From Okeania hirsuta (GTDB lineage: Bacteria > Cyanobacteriota > Cyanobacteriia > Cyanobacteriales > Microcoleaceae), in the NCBI RefSeq assembly GCF_003838195.1, contig NZ_RCBY01000029.1, forward strand, positions 1-51,334: 51,334 bases of DNA, in the 5' to 3' direction. The notes under the pieces are model-generated. The model saw nothing but the letters and a program-made list of their open reading frames with translations, was not told the DNA's origin and ran no database searches. Position numbers and translations under genes: made by a program. This document shows, one piece after another, positions 18,401-26,459 of this stretch. The first letter of the stretch is position 1, and the number at the start of each line of letters is the position of its first letter.

Positions 18401-21184
18401 GCTCTGGTAATCCATATGTATTATGGCTGTGCATGGCATTGGAAAGAATATTTGAGAAATATTGAAGTCCATAAAAAATGCTTATATGGCTTTCAAAAAG
18501 GCATAGATGTAGGAGATTATCTTTTTGCTTTTTACTGTTTCATTAGTTATCATCTTATCAATTTATTTGGAGGATATAGTTTAGAAAATATTTTGAAAAA
18601 AGATGAAGAATATTTTCCTTTGATTCAGAAACTTCAAATAGAATACTGTATTAATTTTCAACATATCTGTAATCAAATAGTAAACAATTTAATTAATGAG
18701 CAAAAAGATTTTATTGTTATTGGTGATTCTTTATCAATAGAAGAATCGTATTTAGATGACTGGAGTGAAAATAAAAATACATGGTTGTTATTTATAGCTT
18801 ATTTTGCAAAAATATTTCTACTTTACTTTTTCAAACAATACGATAAAGCCCTTAATTATCTAATCAAAGCTCAAAAAAATATTGATGCTTGTTCCAAATA
18901 CTTGCCTGCACCTCAGCAGAATTTCTATTCATCTCTTACTTTCCTAGCTAATTACCATAATTCAGATCCAATTAAACAGAAACAATTACTCAAACAAGTA
19001 GAAAAAAATCAGGAAAGCATGAAAATGTGGACTGGAAATTGCTCAGAAAACTTCCAGCACAAATACGATTTAGTAGAAGCAGAAAAAGCACGAGTATTAG
19101 GACAAACTTTACAAGCGCAACAACTGTACGATCGCGCCATTCAAGGAGCAAAAAAATATGAATTTATTCACGAAGAAGCTTTAGCTTACGAACGAGCAGC
19201 AGAATTTTATCTTGCCCTTTACAGACAAGAAATAGGTCAATTTTACCTCAGAAATGCCCATCATTGTTACATCCGTTGGGGAGCAAAAGCTAAAGTCAAA
19301 CAATTAGAAGAGGAATATCCCCAATATTTATTAGGAGTAGCAAATAAAAATAAATCAAAAGGTATTAGTACAACTATTTCTACCTCCGGTAATCATGGAG
19401 AAATTCTCGACTTAACCACAGTAATGAAAGCATCTCAAGCAATTTATGGTGAAATTAAGCTGGAAAATCTCCTGCACAATTTAATGAAAATTACCATCGA
19501 AAATGCTGGAGCACAAACAGGATTTTTAATTCTCTACCATCAAGGAAATTGGGTTATAGAAGCTCAAGGAAAAATCAACAGCGATGAAGTAACAATTTTA
19601 CAATCTATTCCCATCGAGTCTATAGACCCCCAAACATCAATTCCCATATTACCAACCACCATTATTAACTATGTAATTCGCACCAAAGAAAATATTGTTC
19701 TCAACGACGCAGCTCACGAAGGACAATTTATTAATGACCCTTATATAATCGCCACAAAAAGTAAATCAATTCTCTGTACTCCCTTAATTAATCAAGGTCA
19801 ATTAAGCGGAATAGTTTATTTAGAAAATAATTTAACCACAGATACATTCACCTCAGAAAGAGTCGAACTATTAAACATTTTATCTGCTCAAGCAGCAATT
19901 TCTATCGACAATTCCCGACTTTATCAAACCCTAGAACAAAGAGTAGAAGAACGCACAAAAGAACTATCTCAAACCTTAGACGTTCTCAAAGCAACTCAAG
20001 CAGAACTAATCTTTGAAAATGAACTACTAAAAACTGGCAAACCAACCTCTGATTTTAATTATAAAGTAGGTGGAAGTTTGCCCAATAATTCCCCTACTTA
20101 TGTAGTCCGGCAAGCCGATCGCATCCTCTACCAAGCCTTAAAACAAGGAGATTTTTGTTATATTTTAAATGCCCGACAAATGGGAAAATCTAGTCTGATG
20201 GTCAGAATGATCCACCATCTCAACCATGAAGGACATCATTGTGCAGCAATAGATTTAACTCAAATTGGTAATGAAAACGTCACCGTAGAACAATGGTATA
20301 AAGGATTAGCAGTGGATCTATTGCGCAGTTTTCGTTTAATGAAAAAATTTAATTTAATCAAATTAAAAACTTGGTGGAATGACAGATTAGATATTTCTCC
20401 AGTACAAAGATTAAGTCAATTTATTGAAGATATTTTATTAGTAGAACTGAATAATGAGAACGATGAATCTATCAAAAAAGTCTTCATTTTTCTTGATGAA
20501 GTTGATACAATTTTAAGCTTGAAATTTCCAGTAAATGACTTTTTTGCCCTGATACGCTCTTGCTACAATAAACGAATGATTCATCCAGAATCTATATACC
20601 AGAATCTCGCCTTTGCTTTTTTTGGGGTAGCAACTCCTTCAGAATTAATGACTGATATGAGAAGAACCCCTTTTAACATTGGTCAAACAATTGAACTAGA
20701 AAGCTTCAAAAAACATGAAGCACAACCTTTATTATATGGAATAACAGAAAAAGTTAGTAATCCTCAAACCATGCTGCAAGAAATATTAAACTGGACTGGA
20801 GGACAACCTTTTTTAACTCAAAAACTATGTCAATTAATTCGTAATTCAGAAATACCAATTCCAGTCAATGGTGAAGCTAAGTGGATAGAAAACTTAGTAC
20901 AAGAAAAAATCCTGAAAAATTGGGAAAGTCAAGATGAACCAGAACATTTAAAAACAATACGCGATCGTATTTTTCATAGTAAAAATAGAAGACAAATGCT
21001 CGAAATTTATCAACAATTATTAGAGCAAAAAGAGATAATGAGAACAAACATTCCAGAAGAAAAAGAATTATGTTTATCAGGACTGGTAATTAAGCAAAAT
21101 GATTTGCTGAAAATTCATAACCGCATTTATGAATTAATATTTAATCACAGTTGGACTGAAAAAAATCTGCTTGAGTTGAGCTAA
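15416..21184 (+). CDS. Giant Ser/Thr kinase - STAND ATPase - GAF - AAA-like signalling protein
   Basis: 1922 aa. Residues 1-~270: eukaryotic-type protein kinase with ATP Lys K34 (IILKILKE), catalytic loop HKDINPSN (~124-131, Asp126), DFG 145-147 and APE ~173-175. Then an AAA_16/STAND ATPase: GREQEVEQL, Walker A GYSGIGKS (~326-333) and Walker B FIDDLQWAD. A long helical TPR-like region follows (~650-1300), then GAF (~1330-1500) and a coiled coil LEQRVEERTKELSQTL. In cyanobacteria this architecture normally ends in HisKA/HATPase. Here residues ~1547-1922 are instead an AAA-like (AAA_35-type) ATPase: Walker A NARQMGKSS, FIFLDEVDTIL and WTGGQPFLTQKLC. No histidine-kinase H or N box is present. 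Start ATGATG at 15416; the second ATG (15419) is equally possible. Confidence 0.9.
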   Translation: MMKDYEIIKKIYESSNSLVYRATLKPDNQSIILKILKENYPTASELTRYKQEYKITRSLNADSIIKAYDLQRYENSLVILLEDFGGQSLKSLLSQSQLNLENFLTIAIKTTESLAAIHKSNIIHKDINPSNIVYNPQTEQLKIIDFGISTRLSQEFLTVVPPKQLEGTLAYIAPEQTGRMNRGIDYRSDFYSLGVTFYELLTNKLPFETTDLMELVHCHIAQQPLPLHQLIPDIPNSISNIINKLLAKTPEERYQSTQGIKADLQTCLEQLKTLGEISDFPLATQDICDKFQIPQKLYGREQEVEQLLTVFEQVSLGTTGMILISGYSGIGKSALVNEIHKPITKKRGKFISGKFDQLQRDIPYSAISQAFQELIRKLLSEPETTLQNWKNQILEALGNNGQIIIDVIPELEKIIAQQPAVEQLGASENQNRFNLFFQRFLSVFCQKEHPLVIFIDDLQWADLPSLNLIEQLIVDPDNQYFLLIGAYRDNEVNSTHPLVNTLEKIQTAQVAVSEITLEPLKIHHINQLTAETLNCSTEITKPLAELVAKKTGGNPFFITQLLNYLYQESFLAFKPAQSPSYWQWDIEEIESVSITDNVVELMVNKIEKLDEKTQQVLKLAACIGNNFNLEILAIVNNKSQTVTAKEIQSALDESLIIPLDNNYKVPLLWSSEELSNSSDISSQHSTYISYKFLHDRVQQAAYYLIPEAEKKQVHLQVGRLLLKNIQEDELQNNIFDIVNQLNEGLDLIYEQLEKDELAKLNFQAGKKAKASTAYQIALKYLETGVKLLDFHQWNYQSSLIFEIHLELLELLYLTANYLRVQDCSEILLSKNYETLDKVKIYEIKSLSYFAELKQQKAIENFCKALALPKIDIDVPQDGDEIIKRTNQESKHLECLLNNKQIKDLIHLPKLTNPYKTSAILILQKIVPSIATTNSPLVNWCIFKQINLCIEYGNPSQAAASYIFYSFLPTNDTNLAYQFGQLSLKLQDKYYMPSLDALVIHMYYGCAWHWKEYLRNIEVHKKCLYGFQKGIDVGDYLFAFYCFISYHLINLFGGYSLENILKKDEEYFPLIQKLQIEYCINFQHICNQIVNNLINEQKDFIVIGDSLSIEESYLDDWSENKNTWLLFIAYFAKIFLLYFFKQYDKALNYLIKAQKNIDACSKYLPAPQQNFYSSLTFLANYHNSDPIKQKQLLKQVEKNQESMKMWTGNCSENFQHKYDLVEAEKARVLGQTLQAQQLYDRAIQGAKKYEFIHEEALAYERAAEFYLALYRQEIGQFYLRNAHHCYIRWGAKAKVKQLEEEYPQYLLGVANKNKSKGISTTISTSGNHGEILDLTTVMKASQAIYGEIKLENLLHNLMKITIENAGAQTGFLILYHQGNWVIEAQGKINSDEVTILQSIPIESIDPQTSIPILPTTIINYVIRTKENIVLNDAAHEGQFINDPYIIATKSKSILCTPLINQGQLSGIVYLENNLTTDTFTSERVELLNILSAQAAISIDNSRLYQTLEQRVEERTKELSQTLDVLKATQAELIFENELLKTGKPTSDFNYKVGGSLPNNSPTYVVRQADRILYQALKQGDFCYILNARQMGKSSLMVRMIHHLNHEGHHCAAIDLTQIGNENVTVEQWYKGLAVDLLRSFRLMKKFNLIKLKTWWNDRLDISPVQRLSQFIEDILLVELNNENDESIKKVFIFLDEVDTILSLKFPVNDFFALIRSCYNKRMIHPESIYQNLAFAFFGVATPSELMTDMRRTPFNIGQTIELESFKKHEAQPLLYGITEKVSNPQTMLQEILNWTGGQPFLTQKLCQLIRNSEIPIPVNGEAKWIENLVQEKILKNWESQDEPEHLKTIRDRIFHSKNRRQMLEIYQQLLEQKEIMRTNIPEEKELCLSGLVIKQNDLLKIHNRIYELIFNHSWTEKNLLELS

Positions 21185-21321
21185 TAGTCAGGAGTTAGTC
21201 CTCAGAAGTCAGTTCTCAGAAGTCAGGAGTAATTGTGAAATATTCTATTCTGGTCTCCGTTCTACTAAACTTACCCAAACTTCGCTCTGTCTTTTTAAAT
21301 TAAAAATATCTCAAGCAGGTT

Positions 21322-22563
21322 CTATAACATTGCTCTTGCCCACTCAATAAATAACTTTGCCTGCTCTGCCCAAAAATCAGAACCCCAATAAACAAAACAA
21401 CTGGTTTCACATAACAATAACGCTCTAGTTTTTTCAGCAGACCCCTTACCAGACTCTACAACCTTGGCATAATCTTGACTCAACTTTTCAACTGCTGCCA
21501 ATACCTGTTGTCTAAGGTCTCCCTCTTGCCATTGCTGATGACCGCCGATCCACGAACCCCCGGTTGACTTAAGTCTTACCTCTGTCACTGAACCCTCTGA
21601 TAAATATGTATCGATATATTGACTTACAGTCAGAAAACCTACATCAGACCAGCGATCGCTCTCCCGAAATAGAGGAGCAAAAGAATTCTTAAAATATTCA
21701 AACATCATCACATTACCATTTTCCCCATCAGAAGTCGGCACTACCAAAGCAGGCGATTTCATTCCCACTTCTTGCCCACGATATCGGACATCACTAATAC
21801 AACCATCAGCATTTTGACCACTTTGCTGTCGAATACCCATATCCGTATCCCTAACCACACAGAGAATACGTTCCGACTCACCACCTGACTCTACCACCAA
21901 CCAATGCACTCGATTTTCTAACTCTGGCGTACTCCAACCTTCAGGATGTTCCAACGCTGCATTAGGTAAAATAATCCATTCATAACCGCACTTCTTCAAC
22001 AGACGCACAAATTTTAATGCTTCAGCAGGGTCTCCTGTCATACCCATCTCTGGCAACCAAAACCCTCTTATCCGCGATAGTGCCTCTGTCCCAAATAAAT
22101 CGGCAAAGACTCGTCGCCATTCCATAATTTGAGCTTCGTGGTCTCGTTCAGGAGTGGCCGGAAAATAGCAATGACTATATGCACTACCAGTAAATTCTAT
22201 TGTGTCTGAATATTCTGTGAGAACTTCTCGCCAGAGACTAATCACATCTCCTACTGGTTCATTATCAACGTGAAGATGAGAAAAAATGCCATTGGTAGAA
22301 AGTTTGGCCATTTCTTCGAGCAATACTCCAGAGTAATCTACCATCATCCGGGGTTGATGACCTTCTTGTATGAGTTGTTTCGCATAACGGGCAGGATTTT
22401 TGTATGCTTGAGCAAACCATTGAGCATTCCAATGCTCTTCAGAGTTTTCTTCACTGCCAAGCATTTTTTCTAAGTTGCCCTGTAGTTGACCATTATTCCA
22501 AATCGGAGGTTGGTGAAAATGTAACCAGGGGACAAATATGGACAGAGGATTGGGATTTGACAC
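21322..22563 (-). CDS. Glycoside hydrolase family 57 protein
   Basis: 413 aa. Family motif 1 is WLHFHQPP near the N-terminus, and FWLPEMGMTGDP near residue 170 supplies the nucleophile Glu. PTSDGENG supplies the later acidic residue. GH57 enzymes act on alpha-glucans (amylase, branching or related activities); which one cannot be decided. Cytoplasmic, no signal peptide; with ~413 residues it is on the short side and lacks an obvious extra C-terminal domain. The 137-bp gap from the giant kinase gene carries AGTCAGGAGT/CAGAAGT heptad-like repeats. Confidence 0.85.
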   Translation of the reverse strand: MSNPNPLSIFVPWLHFHQPPIWNNGQLQGNLEKMLGSEENSEEHWNAQWFAQAYKNPARYAKQLIQEGHQPRMMVDYSGVLLEEMAKLSTNGIFSHLHVDNEPVGDVISLWREVLTEYSDTIEFTGSAYSHCYFPATPERDHEAQIMEWRRVFADLFGTEALSRIRGFWLPEMGMTGDPAEALKFVRLLKKCGYEWIILPNAALEHPEGWSTPELENRVHWLVVESGGESERILCVVRDTDMGIRQQSGQNADGCISDVRYRGQEVGMKSPALVVPTSDGENGNVMMFEYFKNSFAPLFRESDRWSDVGFLTVSQYIDTYLSEGSVTEVRLKSTGGSWIGGHQQWQEGDLRQQVLAAVEKLSQDYAKVVESGKGSAEKTRALLLCETSCFVYWGSDFWAEQAKLFIEWARAML

Positions 22564-22673
22564 TATATAAAATTTCCTGCACTTTAGCCAGGATACTAGT
22601 CAATCATAGCACTTTTAAGAAAAGTTAGGACAAGTTCTCAAATCTTGAAGCTCGATGGAACTTTTGGGGAGTT

Positions 22674-23249
22674 TCAGAAGCCAAACTTCAAATCAACAAC
22701 TATTAGTTGACCCTCAAAAGCGTAGAAACTAACTTTGTGAATGTTCTGGGCATTCACAGTTAATTGAGCATTTGGGGAAATATGTGAATTAGAGTTAAGT
22801 AAGTTTGAGGCGGAGGTTTCGTCTTTGGCCAGAAGTTCTTCATTTTGATTATAAGCTGATAAGACTGTTCGGCGAGAACTGGTGACTACTCCACTGACAA
22901 ACTTGACTGGAGATTTAAAGTGAATTTCTATTAGGCCACTTTTTGGCGCTCCCATTAAGACTTTGACGCCTGGAGGCACTGCAAAAGCAGGGTTTGATGG
23001 TTCAATCGCAATTGCATTAGAGAAAGTTAGGCCCCAATTTTTAAACTGATGGTCTACTACTTCAAAGGATTTTAAATTTTCTAGGTCAAGGCTAATACAA
23101 CTAGGCATTGTTGAGAGTTGTAAGAATTCTGATTCAGTCATTTCATCGTCAGGAATGGCTACGGTATATCTGTTGAAATTGTTGACTCTGAAGTTATTGC
23201 TGAGAGGATTGATATTTCGCGTTGTATCAATGGGAAAAGTCTTTAGCAT
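22674..23249 (-). CDS. Conserved-looking hypothetical beta-rich protein
   Basis: 191 aa, family not recognised. Predicted mostly beta: SCISLDLENL, WGLTFSNAIAIEPSNPAF, KVLMGAPKSGLIEIHFKSPV, FVSGVVTSSRRTVLSAYN and VSFYAFEGQLIVVDLKFG. The order resembles a jelly-roll, carbohydrate-binding-like domain (inference). No signal peptide or membrane span. An AAGGAT site five bases before the ATG supports the start. It sits 110 bp upstream of the GH57 gene on the same strand, so cotranscription is possible. Confidence 0.65.
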   Translation of the reverse strand: MLKTFPIDTTRNINPLSNNFRVNNFNRYTVAIPDDEMTESEFLQLSTMPSCISLDLENLKSFEVVDHQFKNWGLTFSNAIAIEPSNPAFAVPPGVKVLMGAPKSGLIEIHFKSPVKFVSGVVTSSRRTVLSAYNQNEELLAKDETSASNLLNSNSHISPNAQLTVNAQNIHKVSFYAFEGQLIVVDLKFGF

Positions 23250-23923
23250 TGGACATCCTTGATAAATTTGTCATCGCAGCGAGGGGCTATACCCCTCATT
23301 GTATTATTACTTATAGCTTATTCTTGAGAACTTTGCTTTGATCAGGAAAGTTTTCATTTTCTTTAGAACTTCACTTTGAGCAAGGGAATTTTCGGTTTGT
23401 ATCGATGACTAAGATTGACCATTTCTGATTATGACTTTATTTGAGTTACAAATAAAAATGATTTATTGAAAGTTGTAATAAGGGAATAGGAAATATTAGG
23501 AAAAACACTAGCATAAGTCAAATACCAACTCGTTCTTTGCTATATGTAGCTTCTATAGCGCTGTGCGCAGGCAACAGGCAACAGGCAACAGCTCATCTGG
23601 GGGAGTAAATTGCCGATAATATAAGACTTTTAGCTATTTAGCCCCTCCTGCGATTTGTAAAGATACCAGCGCTCATTGCTATAAAATTTGATATTGAGAA
23701 AGATTAAGATATAAAAAATCAACCGAGTATCTGACTAAAACAATGCTTGATACTCGGTATCTGGAATTTTTGACCCAATTTTACAGCACTTTTTAGGAAG
23801 CGTGAGGTACAGTTTTAAGATGAATATTTTTTTCCCTACTCCCTACCTAAAGTCCTAAAATTTTGTACCTCATCAACTCCAAAACTGCTGTAAGTTTTAA
23901 GAATCATTCGTTGCTGACAAAAC
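23250..23923. other. Gene-free stretch with hairpins and repeats
   Basis: AGGGGCTATACCCCT hairpin near 23281-23296. GCGCTGTGCGCAGGCAACAG with GCAACAG heptads lies at 23560-23592. A perfect 10-bp inverted repeat ACCGAGTATC / GATACTCGGT is at 23722-23731 and 23749-23758. A short GAGGTACA-family element is at 23800-23873. No coding frame supported. Confidence 0.6.
23800..23873. repeat. Short GAGGTACA inverted-repeat element
   Basis: GTGAGGTACAGTTTT at the left and AAAATTTTGTACCTCAT at the right, with CCCTACT heptads between. It is a compact relative of 6417-6674 without the nested insertion. Confidence 0.6.
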
Positions 23924-23924
23924 G

Positions 23925-24626
23925 TTAAGAGATAAAGCCAATTTCACCTTCAACATTAAATTTTTTTTGAGGATGTTCTTTTAAGAACAATTCCACACCT
24001 TGTCGTACTTGTTGTCCCCAATAATCTAAACCAACATCATGAAGAATTATTGTTCCTTCTGGTTTAATATAACTAGAAAGTAGTGTTAGGTCTTGTTTGA
24101 CCGCCTCCGTTCTATGATCTGCATCCAGAAATGCTAGATCGAATGGTCCATATTCTTCACATACTTCTCGACCAATAATTTCTCTGTCTTCAAGGTTAAT
24201 CCCATAATTTACAACTTTATCTAAATCTTCTTGGTTGGGAAAACCGCAAGAAAAAAAACCTCGTTTTAAGGTAAATATTGTCAAAAATTCAAAGTGTTTA
24301 AGCACTTTTTCAACAAAATATAAATGAGTTTGTTTATTTTTAATTTCAAATTGTTTAACGCAAAGAAGATTGAGAAGTTCTACAGGAAGATCGGCATCGA
24401 CACAAACAATTTTTGACTCTGGTAGACACAATCCTAATACAGCAGTGGAAACTCCGACAAACGTGCCAATTTCTAATATTTTTTGATGATTTTTTTGACG
24501 GCTAATATTAATCAATTTTTCGGCATCATCAAGTTTGACTGAGGCATTTTCAATAAATTCTCTTTCAAGTCCTTGGTTACTAAGAAAAGATATTGCTTTT
24601 TCTCTTGCTTATTTGACAGTTATCAT
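23925..24626 (-). pseudogene. SAM-dependent methyltransferase (Methyltransf_24-like) with nonsense at codon 6
   Basis: The body is a good class I methyltransferase: ILEIGTFVGVSTAVL (SAM loop), IVCVDADLP, FDLAFLDADHRTEAVKQDL and GTIILHDVGLDYWG, similar to the CmcI/O-methyltransferase-like group. The frame continues upstream of the TTG at 24515 with family-like helix (AREKAISFLSNQGLEREFI). It reaches TAA at 24609-24611, preceded in frame by ATG at 24626 (MITVK). So the natural start is probably 24626 with one nonsense codon at position 6. A shorter product from TTG (24515) would lack the first helix. Could be a sequencing error or a young pseudogene. Confidence 0.7.
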
Positions 24627-24728
24627 TTTTAAATAGTGTTTTTTCTATCTGTAGGATATTTATTTATCTTAGCATCTAAGCATTCAGCGGTCAGCTATCA
24701 GCTTTAGGAAATTAACTTATTCTCAAAT

Positions 24729-25208
24729 CTAATTTTCCTTGGCATCTCTTTTTTTCCAAAAATCATCACGCATAGTTTGCTCTGATTTTAAGCGAGCAAG
24801 TTTTGCTTTTTCCAGGTCTTCATTAAATTTACAAACTATTGCTTGTTCATACTGATAATTAACTATTTCTCTAGCTGTCAAAACAGGTTGTATAAGAGAA
24901 ACCATTTTAGCTCCAATTGCAGTATGAATTTTTTCTTGAGTTTGCCTAGAATAATGTCTTCCAGTAATCACATACCAAGCAAACATTTCACAATTATTAG
25001 TATGAATATTGTACTTGCCAAATTTGTGTAAATATTCACAAGCTCGTTGTTCTTGTTCAACTGTTAATTCTGCCTCTTTTCCTTGATATTCAATTCCTAG
25101 AGGACCCCATCCAATTGAATTTTCAAATGTTCCGTCAGACGAAATAAAATAATGTCTAGCAATTCCAGCAGTGGATTCAATTGCAATACTATAAATTGAG
25201 GAATTCAT
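24729..25208 (-). CDS. LRAT-like / NlpC-P60-related hypothetical protein
   Basis: 159 aa. The segment YNIHTNNCEMFAWYVITGRH with C73 matches the NCExF-type active-site motif of LRAT-domain proteins (thiol peptidase/acyltransferase fold), including the following TG and S-x-Q. The usual catalytic His would be H19 (ARHYFIS), which is less convincing. The N-terminal part is short for the family, and the C-terminal ~45 residues are a charged helix. Activity is uncertain: acyltransferase, peptidase or inactive. An AAAAGGAGT site lies eight bases before the ATG. Confidence 0.6.
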   Translation of the reverse strand: MNSSIYSIAIESTAGIARHYFISSDGTFENSIGWGPLGIEYQGKEAELTVEQEQRACEYLHKFGKYNIHTNNCEMFAWYVITGRHYSRQTQEKIHTAIGAKMVSLIQPVLTAREIVNYQYEQAIVCKFNEDLEKAKLARLKSEQTMRDDFWKKRDAKEN

Positions 25209-25273
25209 ACGTTTTATACTCCTTTTATTTATAAAGCTTTTACCGTTTTTATGAAGTACAAAATTTTAGGTTT

Positions 25274-25618
25274 GAGGGAACAAGGAATAGGGAACAGGGA
25301 ACACAAAAGAATCAAAACAACTCTACCTCATAGCTTCGGAAATTGCTGTATGTATTTTTTTAAGTTTATACTATGACAACTTGCTTAAGAGGGAACAAGG
25401 AATAGGGAACAGGGAACACAAAAGAATCAAAACAACTCTACCTCATAGCTTCGGAAATTGCTGTATGTATTTTTTTAAGTTTATACTATGACAACTTGCT
25501 TAAGAGGGAACAAGGAATAGGGAACAGGGAACACAAAAGAATCAAAACAACTCTACCTCATAGCTTCGGAAACTGCTGTATGTATTTTTTTAAGTTTATA
25601 CTATGACAACTTGCTTAA
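25274..25618. repeat. Three tandem copies of a 115-bp unit
   Basis: Units begin GAGGGAACAAGGAATAGGGA at 25274, 25389 and 25504 and end TGACAACTTGCTTAA. They look identical apart from one base in the third copy (GGAAACTGC for GGAAATTGC). Each contains ACCTCATAGCTTCGGAAAT, the arm seen in the GAGGTACA repeat family, and GGGAACA/GGAATAG heptads. Confidence 0.9.
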
Positions 25619-26459
25619 TGTGTTTAACAAACTTATACAAAAGTTTCCTACTTGAGAAAGTACATATATTGATAATTTTAGGGACTAGGAAATAGAATGA
25701 ATATAGACTTATCGCGTTCGAGGGCAGTTTTTTTCAATACTTTTAATTCTCTTTAAATCTCTCAATACTAATTACCGAATAATTAATAATTAATAATGTA
25801 AGCATTCAGCCATCAGCTTCAGGACTTACGCAAAATACGAAATTATACACCATCTGTAGGGGCAAACGGCCGTTTGCTATATACGGTGGTTATAGGTAAG
25901 TCCTGAGCTTTTGAAATAAATAATCAAGTAAAATAATTAAGCATTCAACTATTAGCATTCAGTTATCAGCTTTTGAAATGAAATAAATAATCAAGTAATG
26001 ACCAAGGTTAGTTGAAAGGACTATTTCATTTCCTGCGGAATGCTGCGCAAACATATTTCACTCCTTAAATACTAATTCCTCCTTCCAAGATAATGAGTGA
26101 ATAACTCATAGCTGATAGCTGACCGCTGAATGCTTACTTAATAATTAAATAATTCGCGCCTTGAACCCTCTCCTTTTAAGGGAAAAAAAAGTGCTAGGAT
26201 ATTTCCTTATATTCAATTCGGTAACGGTTAAAACCCGAGGTAATTATCAATTACCCATGATCAATTATCAATTAATCAACGATCTAAAGGCAATGAATTA
26301 ATAGCTAATAGCTGATAGCTGAATGCTTACATTATAGAAACTTCCAAGTAAATCTTATCAACAATAGTCAGACTACTATAAATAATCTCTCCAACTGCAA
26401 AATTATTGTTAACTCTAACTTGGATAATAGCTATATTAAATAAGGTTAGTAGACGTGCT
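25619..26459. other. Gene-free repeat-rich stretch
   Basis: Truncated TACCGAATAATTAATAATTA start at 25773. A CAGGACTTACGC inverted-repeat element is at 25820-25905. Repeated GCATTCAGC / AGCTGATAGCTGACCGCTG phrases occur at 25800, 25941, 26106 and 26306. A divergent TACCGAATAATTAAGG-family relative lies at about 26141-26256 (CCTCTCCTTTTAAGGG to CGAGGTAATTATCAATTACC). No coding sequence is supported. Confidence 0.6.
25820..25905. repeat. Inverted-repeat element, CAGGACTTACGC family
   Basis: CAGGACTTACGCAAA at the left and GTAAGTCCTG at the right. The interior contains TGTAGGGGCAAACGGCCG, and the same layout occurs at 29351-29463. Confidence 0.7.

Noticed and set aside
25274-25618. CRISPR-like array
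   Set aside because: Units are 115 bp, directly abutting and nearly identical, with no spacers and no cas genes nearby.
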